Source: Planococcus sp. CPCC 101016
Lineage (GTDB): Bacteria; Bacillota; Bacilli; Bacillales_A; Planococcaceae
Reading direction: 5' to 3'
Assembly: GCF_007859295.1 (NCBI RefSeq)
Contig: NZ_VOHB01000003.1
Span: 62,001-126,000, forward strand
Length of the DNA stretch: 64,000 nucleotides
The notes under the pieces are model-generated. The model ran no database searches and was not told the origin of the DNA. It saw nothing but the letters and a program-made list of their open reading frames with translations. The position numbers and the translations under genes were made by a program. Each line of letters starts with the position of its first letter. Position 1 is the first letter of the stretch. Of this stretch, positions 1-9,058 are shown in pieces.

Positions 1-248
1 TCAGTTCCGCTTGCAAAAACTTCTACATCATGTGTTCCAACCGGCACCTCTAAGTAACCTGAATCTGCTTTAAAAGGTACTTCTTCAAGCGTTAATTCCC
101 CATTGACGTAGACATCGACAGCAGGAGCATCTGGTGAAGCATGAACCACTCTGACTTTAGCGGTATGGCTATCGGCCATAACTCCAGAAGCGAGCAACGA
201 GAATACAAGGGCCACGGCAACAGAGAATGAAACTAAGATTTTCTTCAT
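1..248 (-). CDS. DUF4397 domain secreted protein (5' part only)
   Basis: Surface or secreted protein of unknown function, cut by the left window edge; 82 N-terminal codons are visible. The first ~25 residues form a signal peptide (MKKILVS, a hydrophobic core, then a small-residue stretch before DSHTAK). The mature part opens with VRVVHASPDAPAVDVYVNG, the characteristic start of DUF4397 beta-sandwich domains, and continues with the expected G-T-H-D-V-E-V-F strand. The ATG lies just after a GGAGAGGG-type ribosome binding site. The domain is typical of exported proteins in Bacilli; no enzymatic role is known to me. Confidence 0.85.
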   Translation of the reverse strand, partial: MKKILVSFSVAVALVFSLLASGVMADSHTAKVRVVHASPDAPAVDVYVNGELTLEEVPFKADSGYLEVPVGTHDVEVFASGT

Positions 249-525
249 TTTTCCCTCTCCTTCATGTGTAGTTTTTGCACAATTATTGTACAATTTATTT
301 ATAACCTAAAAAAACAGTTTTCGCAAGCAAAAATCAGATTATTCTGATTTTTGAACAGAAAGTACTAGGACGCTTTATAGCAATAAGATGTAAATAGTGG
401 AATCTTTTCTTTATCCTCCATATATCAGCCTTTTAACCAGACTTTCGGTAGAAAATCTGTTCACTAACCATCCATTTACTTAACTGCTTTCTCAGTTTGT
501 ATAAGTTTTGCCTATCTACCTAGCT

Positions 526-1185
526 TTATACAATGATTTCGCTTTCAGCTGAAATGACGATTCCGTTCAAAGCTTGAGTGGCCAGTTTATCAGCTTCTGC
601 ATTGGCTTTACGTGGGACTAATTCATATTCTGGCTGGAGGCCCATTTCAGCTATTTTCCCTTCAATTCGATTGACCCAAGGAATCAGCTGTTCTTCAATC
701 ACCGGCCACTCATTAGACATGCCGTTTATGACGATGCGGGAATCTCCGTTAAACCGAATAGGCAAATGATGAATCTCTAACTGTTCCAGTTCCTGCAAAC
801 AAAAATAAAGAGCTGCATACTCTGCTTCATTATTGGAAGTTAATTCATCCAGTTGAGTGTTGGCCCGAAGCCGATATGACTTGCCGTTTTGTTCGTAATA
901 AATAACGCAGCCCAGTCCTGCATTTCTTCTGGTACGCTCGTAGCCGCCATCAAAATATACAATCACATTATGAGGTTCTGTTTCAATTCCTTTCAAATAA
1001 GCCTTCAATTCTTTTATACTCCAGCCGCTGTCATACTGATCCACAAAATGAAGGTTTTTGGATCGCTCAAGACGTTCAAGATCTTCAGCAATCACAATCG
1101 CTGTCTCTGCCGGGATTTCTTCTGAAGAAAAAACCGCTTCTTGGCCCTTAGGAATTTTATACGTCCATTCTATTCGAATTTTCAT
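526..1185 (-). CDS. RNase H-like (reverse transcriptase-like domain) protein, YpeP type
   Basis: Predicted RNase HI-fold protein that may cleave RNA in RNA-DNA hybrids. The ~65 N-terminal residues are an accessory region; the RNase H fold follows with YFDGGYERTRRNAGLG (first catalytic Asp), SNNEAEYAALYFCL (catalytic Glu), FNGDSRIVINGM (Asp) and KANAEADKLA (last Asp), so the DEDD set appears complete. I start at 1185 (MKIRIEW) because GGAGGAGG sits directly upstream; an in-frame extension to 1263 has no such site. Similar two-part proteins in Bacillus are YpeP/YpdQ. It is a single gene with its own upstream gap. Cellular role unproven. Confidence 0.85.
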   Translation of the reverse strand: MKIRIEWTYKIPKGQEAVFSSEEIPAETAIVIAEDLERLERSKNLHFVDQYDSGWSIKELKAYLKGIETEPHNVIVYFDGGYERTRRNAGLGCVIYYEQNGKSYRLRANTQLDELTSNNEAEYAALYFCLQELEQLEIHHLPIRFNGDSRIVINGMSNEWPVIEEQLIPWVNRIEGKIAEMGLQPEYELVPRKANAEADKLATQALNGIVISAESEIIV

Positions 1186-1290
1186 CTTTCCTCCTCCATT
1201 TCCTGCAAAACTCTTTGTATTTCTGTCTCTTCTTGCAGATACCATTCCCCTAAAGCAAATCAATAAACGGCTGCATCATCCAGAAAAATA

Positions 1291-1314
1291 GCCGGTTCCA
1301 AAATAGGAACCGGC
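1291..1314 (-). terminator. Rho-independent terminator of the RCK gene
   Basis: GCCGGTTCC and GGAACCGGC form a perfect 9-bp stem with a 6-nt loop, followed on the minus strand by TATTTTTCT. It lies 12 bp past the stop of the potassium-channel RCK gene. Confidence 0.85.
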
Positions 1315-1325
1315 TGATCAATGCA

Positions 1326-1982
1326 TTATAAACCTTTATCCTCCAGGCGCTTCAGATCATCTTTATGCCCCATGACGATCAATACATTGCCCTGCTCGAC
1401 GATATCGTCTATCGCTGGCGCAATATTAACTTCTTCCTCTTTCTTTATCGCTAGTACGATGCAATTGAATTCCTTGCGAATGTTCAGATCCACTAAAGTT
1501 TTATCAGCCATCTTGCCAGAAGCCACCAATTCAATGATGCTGTAATCTTGGGATAAATCGATGTAATCCACAATCTTATCTGAGTCCACATGGTGGGCAA
1601 CACGGATTCCCATTTCTTTTTCGGGCTGAATGACGCGGTCTGCACCAACTTTATCCAGGATTTTTTCATGCTGCAAATCCCTCGCTTTTACCCAGACCTT
1701 CGGTAACCCTAGTTCTTTCAACATTAACGTACACAACACACTGGCTTGGAGATCGTCCCCGATGGCCACTATTGCATGTTCAAAATTACGAACTCCCAGA
1801 GAGTTCAGCTGGTTTTTATCTGTAGCATCCGCAATCACTGTAAAAGAAGCGGAATTTGCCACAGCATCGACTTTCTCAGGATCTGTATCTATTGCCATTA
1901 CTTCATGGCCAAGAGTATGAAGCTCTCTGCAAACACTGCTGCCGAAGCGTCCTAATCCGATGACCACAATCTGTTTTTTCAC
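1326..1982 (-). CDS. K+ uptake regulatory RCK subunit (KtrA/KtrC family)
   Basis: Cytoplasmic gating subunit that forms octameric rings on a KtrB/KtrD-type potassium channel and responds to nucleotides (ATP/ADP or NAD(H)) and c-di-AMP in this family. Residues 1-135 are a Rossmann RCK_N domain with the nucleotide motif GLGRFGSS and the Asp in AIDTDPEKV that contacts the ribose; residues ~140-218 are RCK_C (SIIELVASGKMADKTL). Length of 218 residues matches KtrA/KtrC. The channel partner is not adjacent, as for ktrC of Bacillus subtilis. Whether it is KtrA or KtrC cannot be decided from sequence alone, so no symbol is given. Confidence 0.92.
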   Translation of the reverse strand: MKKQIVVIGLGRFGSSVCRELHTLGHEVMAIDTDPEKVDAVANSASFTVIADATDKNQLNSLGVRNFEHAIVAIGDDLQASVLCTLMLKELGLPKVWVKARDLQHEKILDKVGADRVIQPEKEMGIRVAHHVDSDKIVDYIDLSQDYSIIELVASGKMADKTLVDLNIRKEFNCIVLAIKKEEEVNIAPAIDDIVEQGNVLIVMGHKDDLKRLEDKGL

Positions 1983-2122
1983 ACGCTTCCCTCTTTTCTA
2001 TATCTTCTTCCTTACTTTATTCGCAAATTGCATTGATTGCAATCAAAGGTGTTGGACTTTTCAACGGCTAACTGATACAAAGAAACTATAAAGTCTTACT
2101 ATTCGAATAAAGGAGGGTAATT

Positions 2123-3043
2123 ATGCAAACTTTAAAGTATACATTGGTAGATGTCTTTACTAGCCATTCTTTTGGGGGCAACCCGCTGGCAGTTTTTCAT
2201 GATGGCTCAGGATTGGAGTCTAAAACCATGCAGCGAATCGCTAATGAACTCAATTTGTCGGAGACGGCATTTATCTGTCCTCCCAAGAATCCACAAAATC
2301 AAATCAGCCTCCGAATTTTCACCCCTCAAGTAGAATTGCCGATAGCGGGCCATCCTACTATTGGAACAGCTTTTGTATTGGCTTACTTAAAAATGCTTCC
2401 TTCAGAACATGGGCTTAATGAGTGGATTATCGAAGAAGGATGGGGAGACGTTGCTGTAACCATCCATAAAGAAGCGGAAAAGATCGTCAAAGCTGAAATG
2501 ATTCAGCCTCTTCCTGTTTTTGGAGAAATATTGACGAGACAAGCCCTTGTAGCCGACTTGCTGTCATTGCCCAAAAGCGAATTGGACACAAGTTTCCCGA
2601 TACAGACCGTATCTTCAGGCATTCCTTTCCTGTTCGTGCCGCTTCGCTCTCTGGCCGCTATGAGAGAGATCCAGTTTCGGACCGATGTCTGGGAACGCCA
2701 TTTCAGCGGCGACCTCGACCGCCAGCACATTTTTGCATTTACGACTGAAACAGAGCATGATGAATCTGCTGTTCATTGCCGGATGTTCGCCCCCGCCATG
2801 GGCATTTCAGAAGATCCGGCAACCGGCGCCGCCTCCGGTCCTTTAGGTGCTTATCTAGTGGAACATGGTGTTATCAATAGCAACGAAGAAGGAAACTACT
2901 CTATCCGCAGCGAACAAGGCATCGAAATGGGAAGACCCAGTTTCCTCGATATTACAATCAAAAAAGAAAAAACGAAGTACACAGAGGTTAAAATTGGGGG
3001 CAACGCAATAGTCGTAGGACAAGGTGAACTTTACGTTCCTTAA
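2123..3043 (+). CDS. PhzF family isomerase/epimerase-like protein
   Basis: Member of the phenazine-biosynthesis PhzF fold (two diaminopimelate-epimerase-like halves, 306 residues, full length). Visible family motifs are FGGNPLAVF near residue 18, LSETAFICPP with the catalytic Glu near 47, PIAGHPTIGTAF near 73, and SEDPATGAASGPLGAYL near 235. The true substrate is unknown; PhzF proteins outside phenazine clusters rarely make phenazines and no phz genes are nearby. A clear AAAGGAGGG site precedes the ATG. Monocistronic, ending ahead of a strong bidirectional hairpin. Confidence 0.92.
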   Translation: MQTLKYTLVDVFTSHSFGGNPLAVFHDGSGLESKTMQRIANELNLSETAFICPPKNPQNQISLRIFTPQVELPIAGHPTIGTAFVLAYLKMLPSEHGLNEWIIEEGWGDVAVTIHKEAEKIVKAEMIQPLPVFGEILTRQALVADLLSLPKSELDTSFPIQTVSSGIPFLFVPLRSLAAMREIQFRTDVWERHFSGDLDRQHIFAFTTETEHDESAVHCRMFAPAMGISEDPATGAASGPLGAYLVEHGVINSNEEGNYSIRSEQGIEMGRPSFLDITIKKEKTKYTEVKIGGNAIVVGQGELYVP

Positions 3044-3122
3044 CGCTGAACCCTGACACCCCTCCAAAAAGGAGAGCAATTGCTTAAAAATAGCCCTCTA
3101 AAATAATTGAGCCAACATGAAA

Positions 3123-3169
3123 AGGCGAATACAGGTTTCAGGGTTATCACCCTTGGCCTGTATTCGCCT
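3123..3169. terminator. Bidirectional terminator between phzF-like and Gfo/Idh/MocA genes
   Basis: AGGCGAATACAGG pairs perfectly with CCTGTATTCGCCT (13 bp), with a nested AGGG/CCCT. The genes on both sides converge on it. Confidence 0.8.
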
Positions 3170-3181
3170 GTTATTTCATTT

Positions 3182-4177
3182 TCAATCTTTAATAAAAACT
3201 TTTTGTTCCGTTTTTAATGAGCGGTAACAAGCATCAATGACCCGCATATTCTTGACTGTGGAATCAGCTGTAATAACAGGTTCCGCATTCTTCAAAACCG
3301 CATTAGAAAAGTTTTCGATTTCCATCCTATAAATATCTCCCGGTATTTTCTCTACCCGCTCCACTCCATCTTTTCTTACTAATACAGTGCCAATGCCGCC
3401 ATTGATGTCTGGACGGAAAGCAAATGGCACTTTCACACTTCCTGTGGTACCGATTACTTCGTACTCGTTTCTGTTGATCATGTCAAAACTGCAGTCGAAC
3501 AGAGCGCGGACACCGCTGCTCATCTTCATTTGAACCATTGCCGTCAAATCGATTCCTTTGACCGGATCCAGCGCGCCTTGTGCCATGACTTCCACCGGCT
3601 CGGCATCGGTAATATGGCGCATAACCTGAATGGAATAGCATCCGATATCATAGATGCTGCCGCCTCCCATTGCAGCATCCATTCGTATATCCGACGAACG
3701 GTTATGTAAATAAAACGAGTGGCTCGATTTTATCAGCTTAATTTCTCCTATTTCTCCCGAAGCGACTATCTCCTTAACCCGGGCATGTTGAGGATGCAAT
3801 TGATACATAAATGCTTCCATCAACTTGACGCCATTTTCCTGGCACGCTAAAATCATTTCTTCAGCCTCGGCTTCGCTTAAGCCAATTGGTTTTTCACACA
3901 GAATATGTTTGCCTTTTTTTGCTGCACGTATTACCCATTCCTTATGCAAATGATTTGGGAGCGGTATATAGACTGCATCAATTTCTGGATCTTCCAGCAG
4001 TTCTTCATAACTTTCATAAGCTTTCGGAATTTGCAACTCCTGGGCGGTTGCATGCACCTTGCTGGTGCGGCTTGCTATGGCGACGATTTCAGCATTGTCA
4101 GCACGGCCAATAGCAGGAATGACTTGGGTTCTTCCAATATTTGCTGTACTCAAAACACCCCAGCGAATTTTCTCCAT
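3182..4177 (-). CDS. Gfo/Idh/MocA family NAD(P)-dependent oxidoreductase
   Basis: Soluble dehydrogenase acting on a sugar or polyol-like substrate. The N-terminal Rossmann domain (1-120) shows WGVLSTANIGRTQ and the family signature CEKPIGLS with the catalytic Lys near 95. The C-terminal domain has GGGSIYDIGCYSI with the conserved Asp/Gly/Cys stretch. Length 331 residues is usual. I start at 4177 because AAAAGGAGAG lies 6 nt upstream; a longer in-frame start at 4198 overlaps that site. Lies downstream of an aldo/keto reductase on the same strand, separated by a hairpin. Substrate unknown. Confidence 0.9.
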   Translation of the reverse strand: MEKIRWGVLSTANIGRTQVIPAIGRADNAEIVAIASRTSKVHATAQELQIPKAYESYEELLEDPEIDAVYIPLPNHLHKEWVIRAAKKGKHILCEKPIGLSEAEAEEMILACQENGVKLMEAFMYQLHPQHARVKEIVASGEIGEIKLIKSSHSFYLHNRSSDIRMDAAMGGGSIYDIGCYSIQVMRHITDAEPVEVMAQGALDPVKGIDLTAMVQMKMSSGVRALFDCSFDMINRNEYEVIGTTGSVKVPFAFRPDINGGIGTVLVRKDGVERVEKIPGDIYRMEIENFSNAVLKNAEPVITADSTVKNMRVIDACYRSLKTEQKVFIKD

Positions 4178-4231
4178 CGTATTCTCTCCTTTTTGCATTA
4201 AATTATTCGACTTTTAGAGTTGATAAAGCAA

Positions 4232-4265
4232 ACCGCCAAGAGAGTACGATGACTCTCTTGGCGGT
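4232..4265 (-). terminator. Hairpin after the aldo/keto reductase gene
   Basis: ACCGCCAAGAGAGT and ACTCTCTTGGCGGT pair over 14 bp with a 6-nt loop. On the minus strand it is followed by TTGC TTTATC, a weak T-tract, so termination may be partial and some read-through into the next gene is possible. Confidence 0.65.
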
Positions 4266-4278
4266 AGGTAAGATATTT

Positions 4279-5262
4279 TTAATATACCCCTCTGATTTCG
4301 GGATGTACACGATCTTGATAAAACTCAGCTAATCGATTCATTTCCTCACGTGAAAAATCTTTTGCCTCCAGCGCTTTTAGATTGTCTTTTGCCTGCGCCA
4401 CATTTCTGAATCCCGGAATGACTGAAGTGATGGCTTCCTGCTGTAAAATCCATTTCAAAGCTGCCTGCGTACGATTTCCTCTGCCGTCTGCAATCCAAGC
4501 AAGCTGATCACTCAATTCTACGCCTTTTGAAAATTCGACTCCTGCAAAAGTTTCCCCTACATTGAATGCTTCGCCGTCACGATTAAAGTTGCGATGGTCG
4601 TCGGATTCAAATTCTGAATCGACCTTGAATTTCCCAGTCAATAAACCACTGGCAAGTGGAACACGTGCTAATATGCCAACATTTTTTTCGATTGCTTTCG
4701 GAAACAATTCTTCCAATGGTTTTTGACGGAACAAATTGAAAATCACTTGTAAACTGCTGACATTTGGATTCTCAAGACATAAGAGTCCTTCTTCCACTGT
4801 TTCCACACTGACTCCGTAAGATCTGATTTTTCCTTGTTTTTTCAACTTGTCCAGCACCTCAAATACACTGCCGTCCTTTAGAATCTCCATCGGAGGGCAA
4901 TGAATCTGAAATAAGTCAATCTGCTCGCGTCCAAGGCGTTTTAAGCTCGCTTCCGCATACTTGGAAACCTGATCCATCGAGTAAGTTTGCGGATCATGGA
5001 TATCGCCCGCCCTGCAAAATTTGGTAGCGATATGGATTTCGTCATGTTTCCCTTTTGTCGCTTTTCCCAATAACTCTTCGCTATGTCCATCACCATAGAC
5101 ATCTGCCGTATCAAAGAAATTTACCCCTTGTTCCATGGCATAATCTAGTGCTTCCATGGATTCCTTATCATTCGTGTTTCCCCAAGAACCGCCGATTGCC
5201 CATGTTCCAAAGCTCAATTCACTTATCTTCATATCCGTCTTGCCAAGTTGACGATAGTTCAT
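4279..5262 (-). CDS. Aldo/keto reductase
   Basis: NAD(P)H-dependent carbonyl reductase with a TIM-barrel fold, 327 residues. Catalytic tetrad visible: Asp and Tyr in FFDTADVYGDGHSEELLG, Lys in HIATKF and His in FQIHCPP. The C-terminal cofactor segment SVIPGFRNVAQAKDNL is typical of the YghZ/YhdN-like branch. The ATG at 5262 follows AAGAGGTGAG; a GTG three codons earlier is too close to the ribosome binding site. It lies just after xylB on the same strand but behind a terminator, so a link to xylose use (for example xylose reduction) is possible but not shown. Confidence 0.9.
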   Translation of the reverse strand: MNYRQLGKTDMKISELSFGTWAIGGSWGNTNDKESMEALDYAMEQGVNFFDTADVYGDGHSEELLGKATKGKHDEIHIATKFCRAGDIHDPQTYSMDQVSKYAEASLKRLGREQIDLFQIHCPPMEILKDGSVFEVLDKLKKQGKIRSYGVSVETVEEGLLCLENPNVSSLQVIFNLFRQKPLEELFPKAIEKNVGILARVPLASGLLTGKFKVDSEFESDDHRNFNRDGEAFNVGETFAGVEFSKGVELSDQLAWIADGRGNRTQAALKWILQQEAITSVIPGFRNVAQAKDNLKALEAKDFSREEMNRLAEFYQDRVHPEIRGVY

Positions 5263-5305
5263 TCCACTCACCTCTTCTTAAGATTAGGTTTTCTTTACAG
5301 AAAAA

Positions 5306-5327
5306 ACCTCAACTGTTGAGTTGAGGT
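5306..5327 (-). terminator. Terminator of xylAB
   Basis: ACCTCAACT/AGTTGAGGT, a perfect 9-bp stem with a GTTG loop, followed on the minus strand by TTTTTTCTG. It sits 14 bp past the xylB stop. Confidence 0.88.
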
Positions 5328-5340
5328 TCTATTTGGACAA

Positions 5341-6840
5341 CTACTTGCGGAATTCTGAAAGTTTGACGTTCAACTCTCTAGTGCTCCCATAAACTTCCTG
5401 ATAGAGCGGAAATAATCTTCTGTATGCCAAAACGTTTTCTTCAATCGGCAAATATTGCTGATCTTCCTGTAAGAATGCATCGGCACATTCCTGCAATGTC
5501 TGGAACCATGAACAGCCGAAAGCTGCCAGCATGGCTGCGCCCATACCGGGTCCTTGCTCACTGGTGTGGCGAATGATTTTGGCATCAAAAATGTCTGCCT
5601 GCATCTGCAGCCATTCTTCATTTTGAGCGCCGCCGCCAATAGACACAATCGTGTCGATGGTTTTGCCGCTGTCCCGGAAAATTGAAATCGATTCGTGCAA
5701 GGAAAACGTGATTCCTTCGAGAACTGCACGCGCAAAATCTTTCCGGCGATGCGAACCGTCCATGCCGATAAAACTGCCACGGATCGCGGCGTCTGCATGT
5801 GGTGTTCTTTCCCCAACCAGGTAAGGTGTAAACACTAACCCATTTGAGCCGGCAGGTACCGTATGAATATCGGACAACAGTTCATCAAATGAAGTTTCTG
5901 AAGCAAATGCATCTTTGAACCAAGACAAACTGTAACCAGCAGCTAAGGTTACACCCATCGTGTAAAAGGCACCGGGTACTGCATGATTGAAATAGTGGAC
6001 CTTCCCGCCAAAGTCTTTGTTCCCTTTGGCTTCGTATGACAACACGACACCTGAAGTACCGATGCTGCACAATGTTTTGCCTTCCTGTAAAATGCCTGCC
6101 CCGATAGCTCCACAGGCATTATCTGCTCCGCCAGCAAAAACCCGGGTTGTTAAAGCAAGTCCCGATACGTCAGCAAAAGCTTCTTGGACAGTGCCTACTT
6201 CATCATGAGAATTTACCAAAGGCGGACATATGTCGACATCGAGTTCCAATAACTCACAGATTTCTTGGCTCCATTGTTTTTGTGTGATATCCAGTAACAG
6301 CGTTCCCGCCGCATCTGAAAATTCCATTTGAAGATTTCCGGTTATTTTATAGCGTAAATAATCTTTTGGCAGCACAAAGGATTTCACCTTTTTGAAAAGT
6401 TCAGGCTCATTTTTCCGAACCCATAAGATCTTTGGCAAAGTAAAGCCTTCCAATGCTGGATTTTTCGTAATTTCCAACAGCCGTTCACGCCCAACCCCAT
6501 CATAAATCAGTTGGCATTCGGCGGTTGTACGGGTATCATTCCACAGAATGGCCGGACGCAGGACTTCATTGTCTTCGTCCAGCAGCACCAGTCCATGCAT
6601 CTGTCCCGAAAAACTGATGCCTTCAATAGCTGCCGGGTCTCCGCCAAAAATATTCAGCAATTCTTTTATGCCTGCAGCCGTCTGCTCCACCCAATGCTGT
6701 GGATCCTGTTCGCTGTATCCATTCTTTTCATGAATCAAAGGATAAGCCTTTGAAATCTGCTCTACTGCGTTTCCCTGCTGGTCCACCAATAGAAGTTTTA
6801 CAGCACTTGTTCCCAAATCAACACCAATTACATATTTCAT
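5341..6840 (-). CDS. xylB: Xylulokinase
   Basis: Phosphorylates D-xylulose to xylulose 5-phosphate with ATP, feeding the pentose phosphate pathway. FGGY-family kinase, 499 residues, full length. N-terminal phosphate motif YVIGVDLGTSAVKLLLVD; substrate motif GISFSGQMHGLVLLD near 79; second-domain ATP motif IVSIGGGAQNEEWLQMQADI near 400. It follows xylA by 30 bp on the same strand, so the pair is one operon ending in a T-rich hairpin. Control is expected from the XylR-type operator and cre-like site upstream of xylA. Confidence 0.97.
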   Translation of the reverse strand: MKYVIGVDLGTSAVKLLLVDQQGNAVEQISKAYPLIHEKNGYSEQDPQHWVEQTAAGIKELLNIFGGDPAAIEGISFSGQMHGLVLLDEDNEVLRPAILWNDTRTTAECQLIYDGVGRERLLEITKNPALEGFTLPKILWVRKNEPELFKKVKSFVLPKDYLRYKITGNLQMEFSDAAGTLLLDITQKQWSQEICELLELDVDICPPLVNSHDEVGTVQEAFADVSGLALTTRVFAGGADNACGAIGAGILQEGKTLCSIGTSGVVLSYEAKGNKDFGGKVHYFNHAVPGAFYTMGVTLAAGYSLSWFKDAFASETSFDELLSDIHTVPAGSNGLVFTPYLVGERTPHADAAIRGSFIGMDGSHRRKDFARAVLEGITFSLHESISIFRDSGKTIDTIVSIGGGAQNEEWLQMQADIFDAKIIRHTSEQGPGMGAAMLAAFGCSWFQTLQECADAFLQEDQQYLPIEENVLAYRRLFPLYQEVYGSTRELNVKLSEFRK

Positions 6841-6870
6841 AAAGTCAGCTCTCCCAGCCTGAAGATTTTC

Positions 6871-8193
6871 TTACTTTGCAAAAGCCTGCAGCAAGTATTG
6901 ATTAATGGTGGCTTTGATTTGCTCAAGGCGTCCGGATGTTTGTTTAATATCTGTTATGCCGAACGCATAGTCTTCAAGTTGGTGGAAGTCTGTATTGCCA
7001 TTGACAATATCCAATCCGATGCCATTCGTATAAGTTTCGTATCGATTGCTTACTACATTTTCAAGCACTTTGTCGTCAATCAACTGCTGTGCCACTTTCA
7101 ATCCAACCGCAAAAGCATCCATTCCTGCAATATGTGCATGGAACAAGTCGTCTTGCTCAAATGACCCTCTTCTTACTTTAGCATCAAAGTTTAGGCCTCC
7201 ACGTCCAAGTCCGCCATTTTGCAGAATTTCGTACATCGCCAAAGTGGTAGACCATAAATCAGTCGGGAATTCGTCGGTATCCCAGCCCAAGAGTGGATCT
7301 CCCTGATTGGCATCTACAGATCCAAGCATATTGTTGATGCGCGCATAGTGAAGTTCATGTTCAAAAGTATGGCCAGCCAATGTAGCGTGGTTTGCTTCGA
7401 TATTGAACTTGAATTTATCATCCAAGTTATAGCTCTGCAAAAATGCATGTGCTGTTGCTACATCGTAATCATATTGATGCGTGGAAGGCTCTTTTGGTTT
7501 AGGTTCAATCAAAAATTGTGCGTCAAACCCGATTTCTTTCGCATAATCGGCCGCCATATGATAAAAGCGTCCCAAATTATCAAGTTCCAGTTTCATATCC
7601 GTATTCAACAAAGTTTCGTATCCTTCGCGCCCACCCCAGAATACATAGTTTTCAGCGCCAAGCTCTTTGCCGATCTCAAGTCCCTTTTTCACTTTTGCTG
7701 CGGAATATGCAAAGACGTCAGCATGGCTCGAAGTTGCTGCTCCATGAACAAAGCGTGGATGAGTAAAATTATTGGCGGTGTTCCACAATAATTTTGCTTT
7801 GCTGTCTTTCATGTATTCCTTGATCATGCCAACAATCTCATCCAGATTTTTATTGGACTCGCGTAGATTGCTGCCTTCTGGTGCAATATCAACATCATGG
7901 AAACAGAAAAATGGCACATCCATTTTTTCATAGAATTCGAATGATGCTTCAACCCGTGCTTTTGCTAAATCCATTCCATTTAAATGATCCCATGAGCGGA
8001 TCATACTGCCGGCACCAAATGGATCTGAACCGTCCATTGTAAATGTATGCCAATAAGACACTGCATAACGAAGTGTTTCTTCCATCGTTTTATTCCCGAT
8101 TTTTTCTTCCGGGTTATAGAATTTAAAAGCGAACGGATTTTTTGAAGAAGCTCCTTCAAATTTTATTTTTTCAATTCCTGAGAAATGCGCCAT
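6871..8193 (-). CDS. xylA: Xylose isomerase
   Basis: Converts D-xylose to D-xylulose in the cytoplasm with divalent metal ions. 440 residues, typical class II length. Active-site segments are [13 protein letters not shown] (catalytic His), [20 protein letters not shown] (metal Glu and Lys), [12 protein letters not shown] and [17 protein letters not shown] (metal ligands). The start at 8193 (MAHFSGIEK) follows GGAGGT at 7 nt; an in-frame start 15 bp upstream overlaps that site. First gene of xylAB. Confidence 0.98.
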   Translation of the reverse strand: MAHFSGIEKIKFEGASSKNPFAFKFYNPEEKIGNKTMEETLRYAVSYWHTFTMDGSDPFGAGSMIRSWDHLNGMDLAKARVEASFEFYEKMDVPFFCFHDVDIAPEGSNLRESNKNLDEIVGMIKEYMKDSKAKLLWNTANNFTHPRFVHGAATSSHADVFAYSAAKVKKGLEIGKELGAENYVFWGGREGYETLLNTDMKLELDNLGRFYHMAADYAKEIGFDAQFLIEPKPKEPSTHQYDYDVATAHAFLQSYNLDDKFKFNIEANHATLAGHTFEHELHYARINNMLGSVDANQGDPLLGWDTDEFPTDLWSTTLAMYEILQNGGLGRGGLNFDAKVRRGSFEQDDLFHAHIAGMDAFAVGLKVAQQLIDDKVLENVVSNRYETYTNGIGLDIVNGNTDFHQLEDYAFGITDIKQTSGRLEQIKATINQYLLQAFAK

Positions 8194-8254
8194 GTTCCAT
8201 ACCTCCAATGTAGTTTTAATTCATTCAATATGTAGCAATATTTAGACTAGTAGA

Positions 8255-8319
8255 TGAAAAGGCTTTCATTAAGGATTATAACAAGTTATAATTAGTTTGT
8301 CTATTGATTAAACAAAGTA
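8255..8319 (-). promoter_or_regulatory. xylAB promoter with XylR-type operator and cre-like site
   Basis: Read on the minus strand: -35 TAGACA (8298-8303), 17-bp spacer, -10 TATAAT (8275-8280). The imperfect palindrome TAGTTTGT...ACAAAGTA (8293-8319) covers the -35 box and resembles the Bacillus XylR operator (TTAGTTTG...CAAACTAA). TGAAAAGGCTTTCA (8255-8268), just downstream of the -10, fits the CcpA cre pattern with one deviation. The 28-mer beginning at 8292 matches the one beginning at 12253 in 22 of 28 positions. Operator and cre assignments are by pattern only. Confidence 0.75.
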
Positions 8320-8403
8320 TTTCAGAAGCTTTCTGATGTATTTATTCAATTAGTGAGATATGATTTTATAGGTTACTGAAATTTTGATTAAGGGCGGTTA
8401 TCG

Positions 8404-9021
8404 ATGAATACTACAAGCAGCTATATTTATCTTGCACTCGAATGGGTTACCCGATTTGCCTATTTGAATTTTTTATGGGTAATGTTTTCATTGCTCGGGG
8501 GCATTCTTTTCGGATTTTATCCTGCCACTACATCTATGTTTGCCGTTTGCCGGGAATGGCTGAAAGGGAATACAGATCTCCCTCTCTTTCAATCCTTTTG
8601 GGGTTTCTATAAGAAAGATTTCTTAAAAAGCAACCTTCTTGGGGTCTTCGTTTCTGTATTTTTATTGTTTATTGTGTTGGATATTTTCTATATTCAAGCA
8701 AGCCCGGCTCAACAGTTGAATTGGTCTTATGCCCCACTCTTTGCATTCATGCTAATATTTACTTTATTTTTGTTTTATCTTTTCCCTGCTTTCGTGCATT
8801 ACGATATCAAAATTCCATCTGTTATTAAAAATGCATTTTTTCTGATGCTGGTCAATCCAGCCGCCACAGCGGTCATTATCCTCTGTCTTGTTTCTCTATT
8901 TTTTATCATGAGGCTGCTTCCAGCTTTAGCTTTTCTATTTGGCGGCAGTGTATATGCGTTTCTAACAATGTGGATGGCGATGTATGCGTTTAACAAAACC
9001 CATAAAAAAGCTTCACATTAA
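8404..9021 (+). CDS. YesL-like (DUF624) membrane protein
   Basis: Integral membrane protein of 205 residues with about five hydrophobic helices (around 20-45, 75-98, 112-132, 142-165, 170-192). The opening motif (W-V-T-R-F-A-Y-L-N-F-L-W followed by G-F-Y-P-A-T-T-S-M-F-A-V) is the signature of the YesL/DUF624 family, whose members sit beside carbohydrate ABC permeases in Bacilli and are thought to assist them. Here it is divergent from xylA and convergent with MalG/MalF-type permeases, which fits an accessory role in xylo-oligosaccharide uptake. Its stop codon lies inside the terminator stem. Molecular function unknown. Confidence 0.88.
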   Translation: MNTTSSYIYLALEWVTRFAYLNFLWVMFSLLGGILFGFYPATTSMFAVCREWLKGNTDLPLFQSFWGFYKKDFLKSNLLGVFVSVFLLFIVLDIFYIQASPAQQLNWSYAPLFAFMLIFTLFLFYLFPAFVHYDIKIPSVIKNAFFLMLVNPAATAVIILCLVSLFFIMRLLPALAFLFGGSVYAFLTMWMAMYAFNKTHKKASH

Positions 9022-9054
9022 AGGGTCTCTTCTCCTTTAAATGTGAAGCTTTTT
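9005..9054. terminator. Bidirectional terminator between yesL-like and permease genes
   Basis: AAAAAGCTTCACAT pairs with ATGTGAAGCTTTTT, extended inward by AAAGG/CCTTT. The A- and T-tracts on both sides serve the convergent genes. Confidence 0.85.
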
Positions 9055-9058
9055 TAGT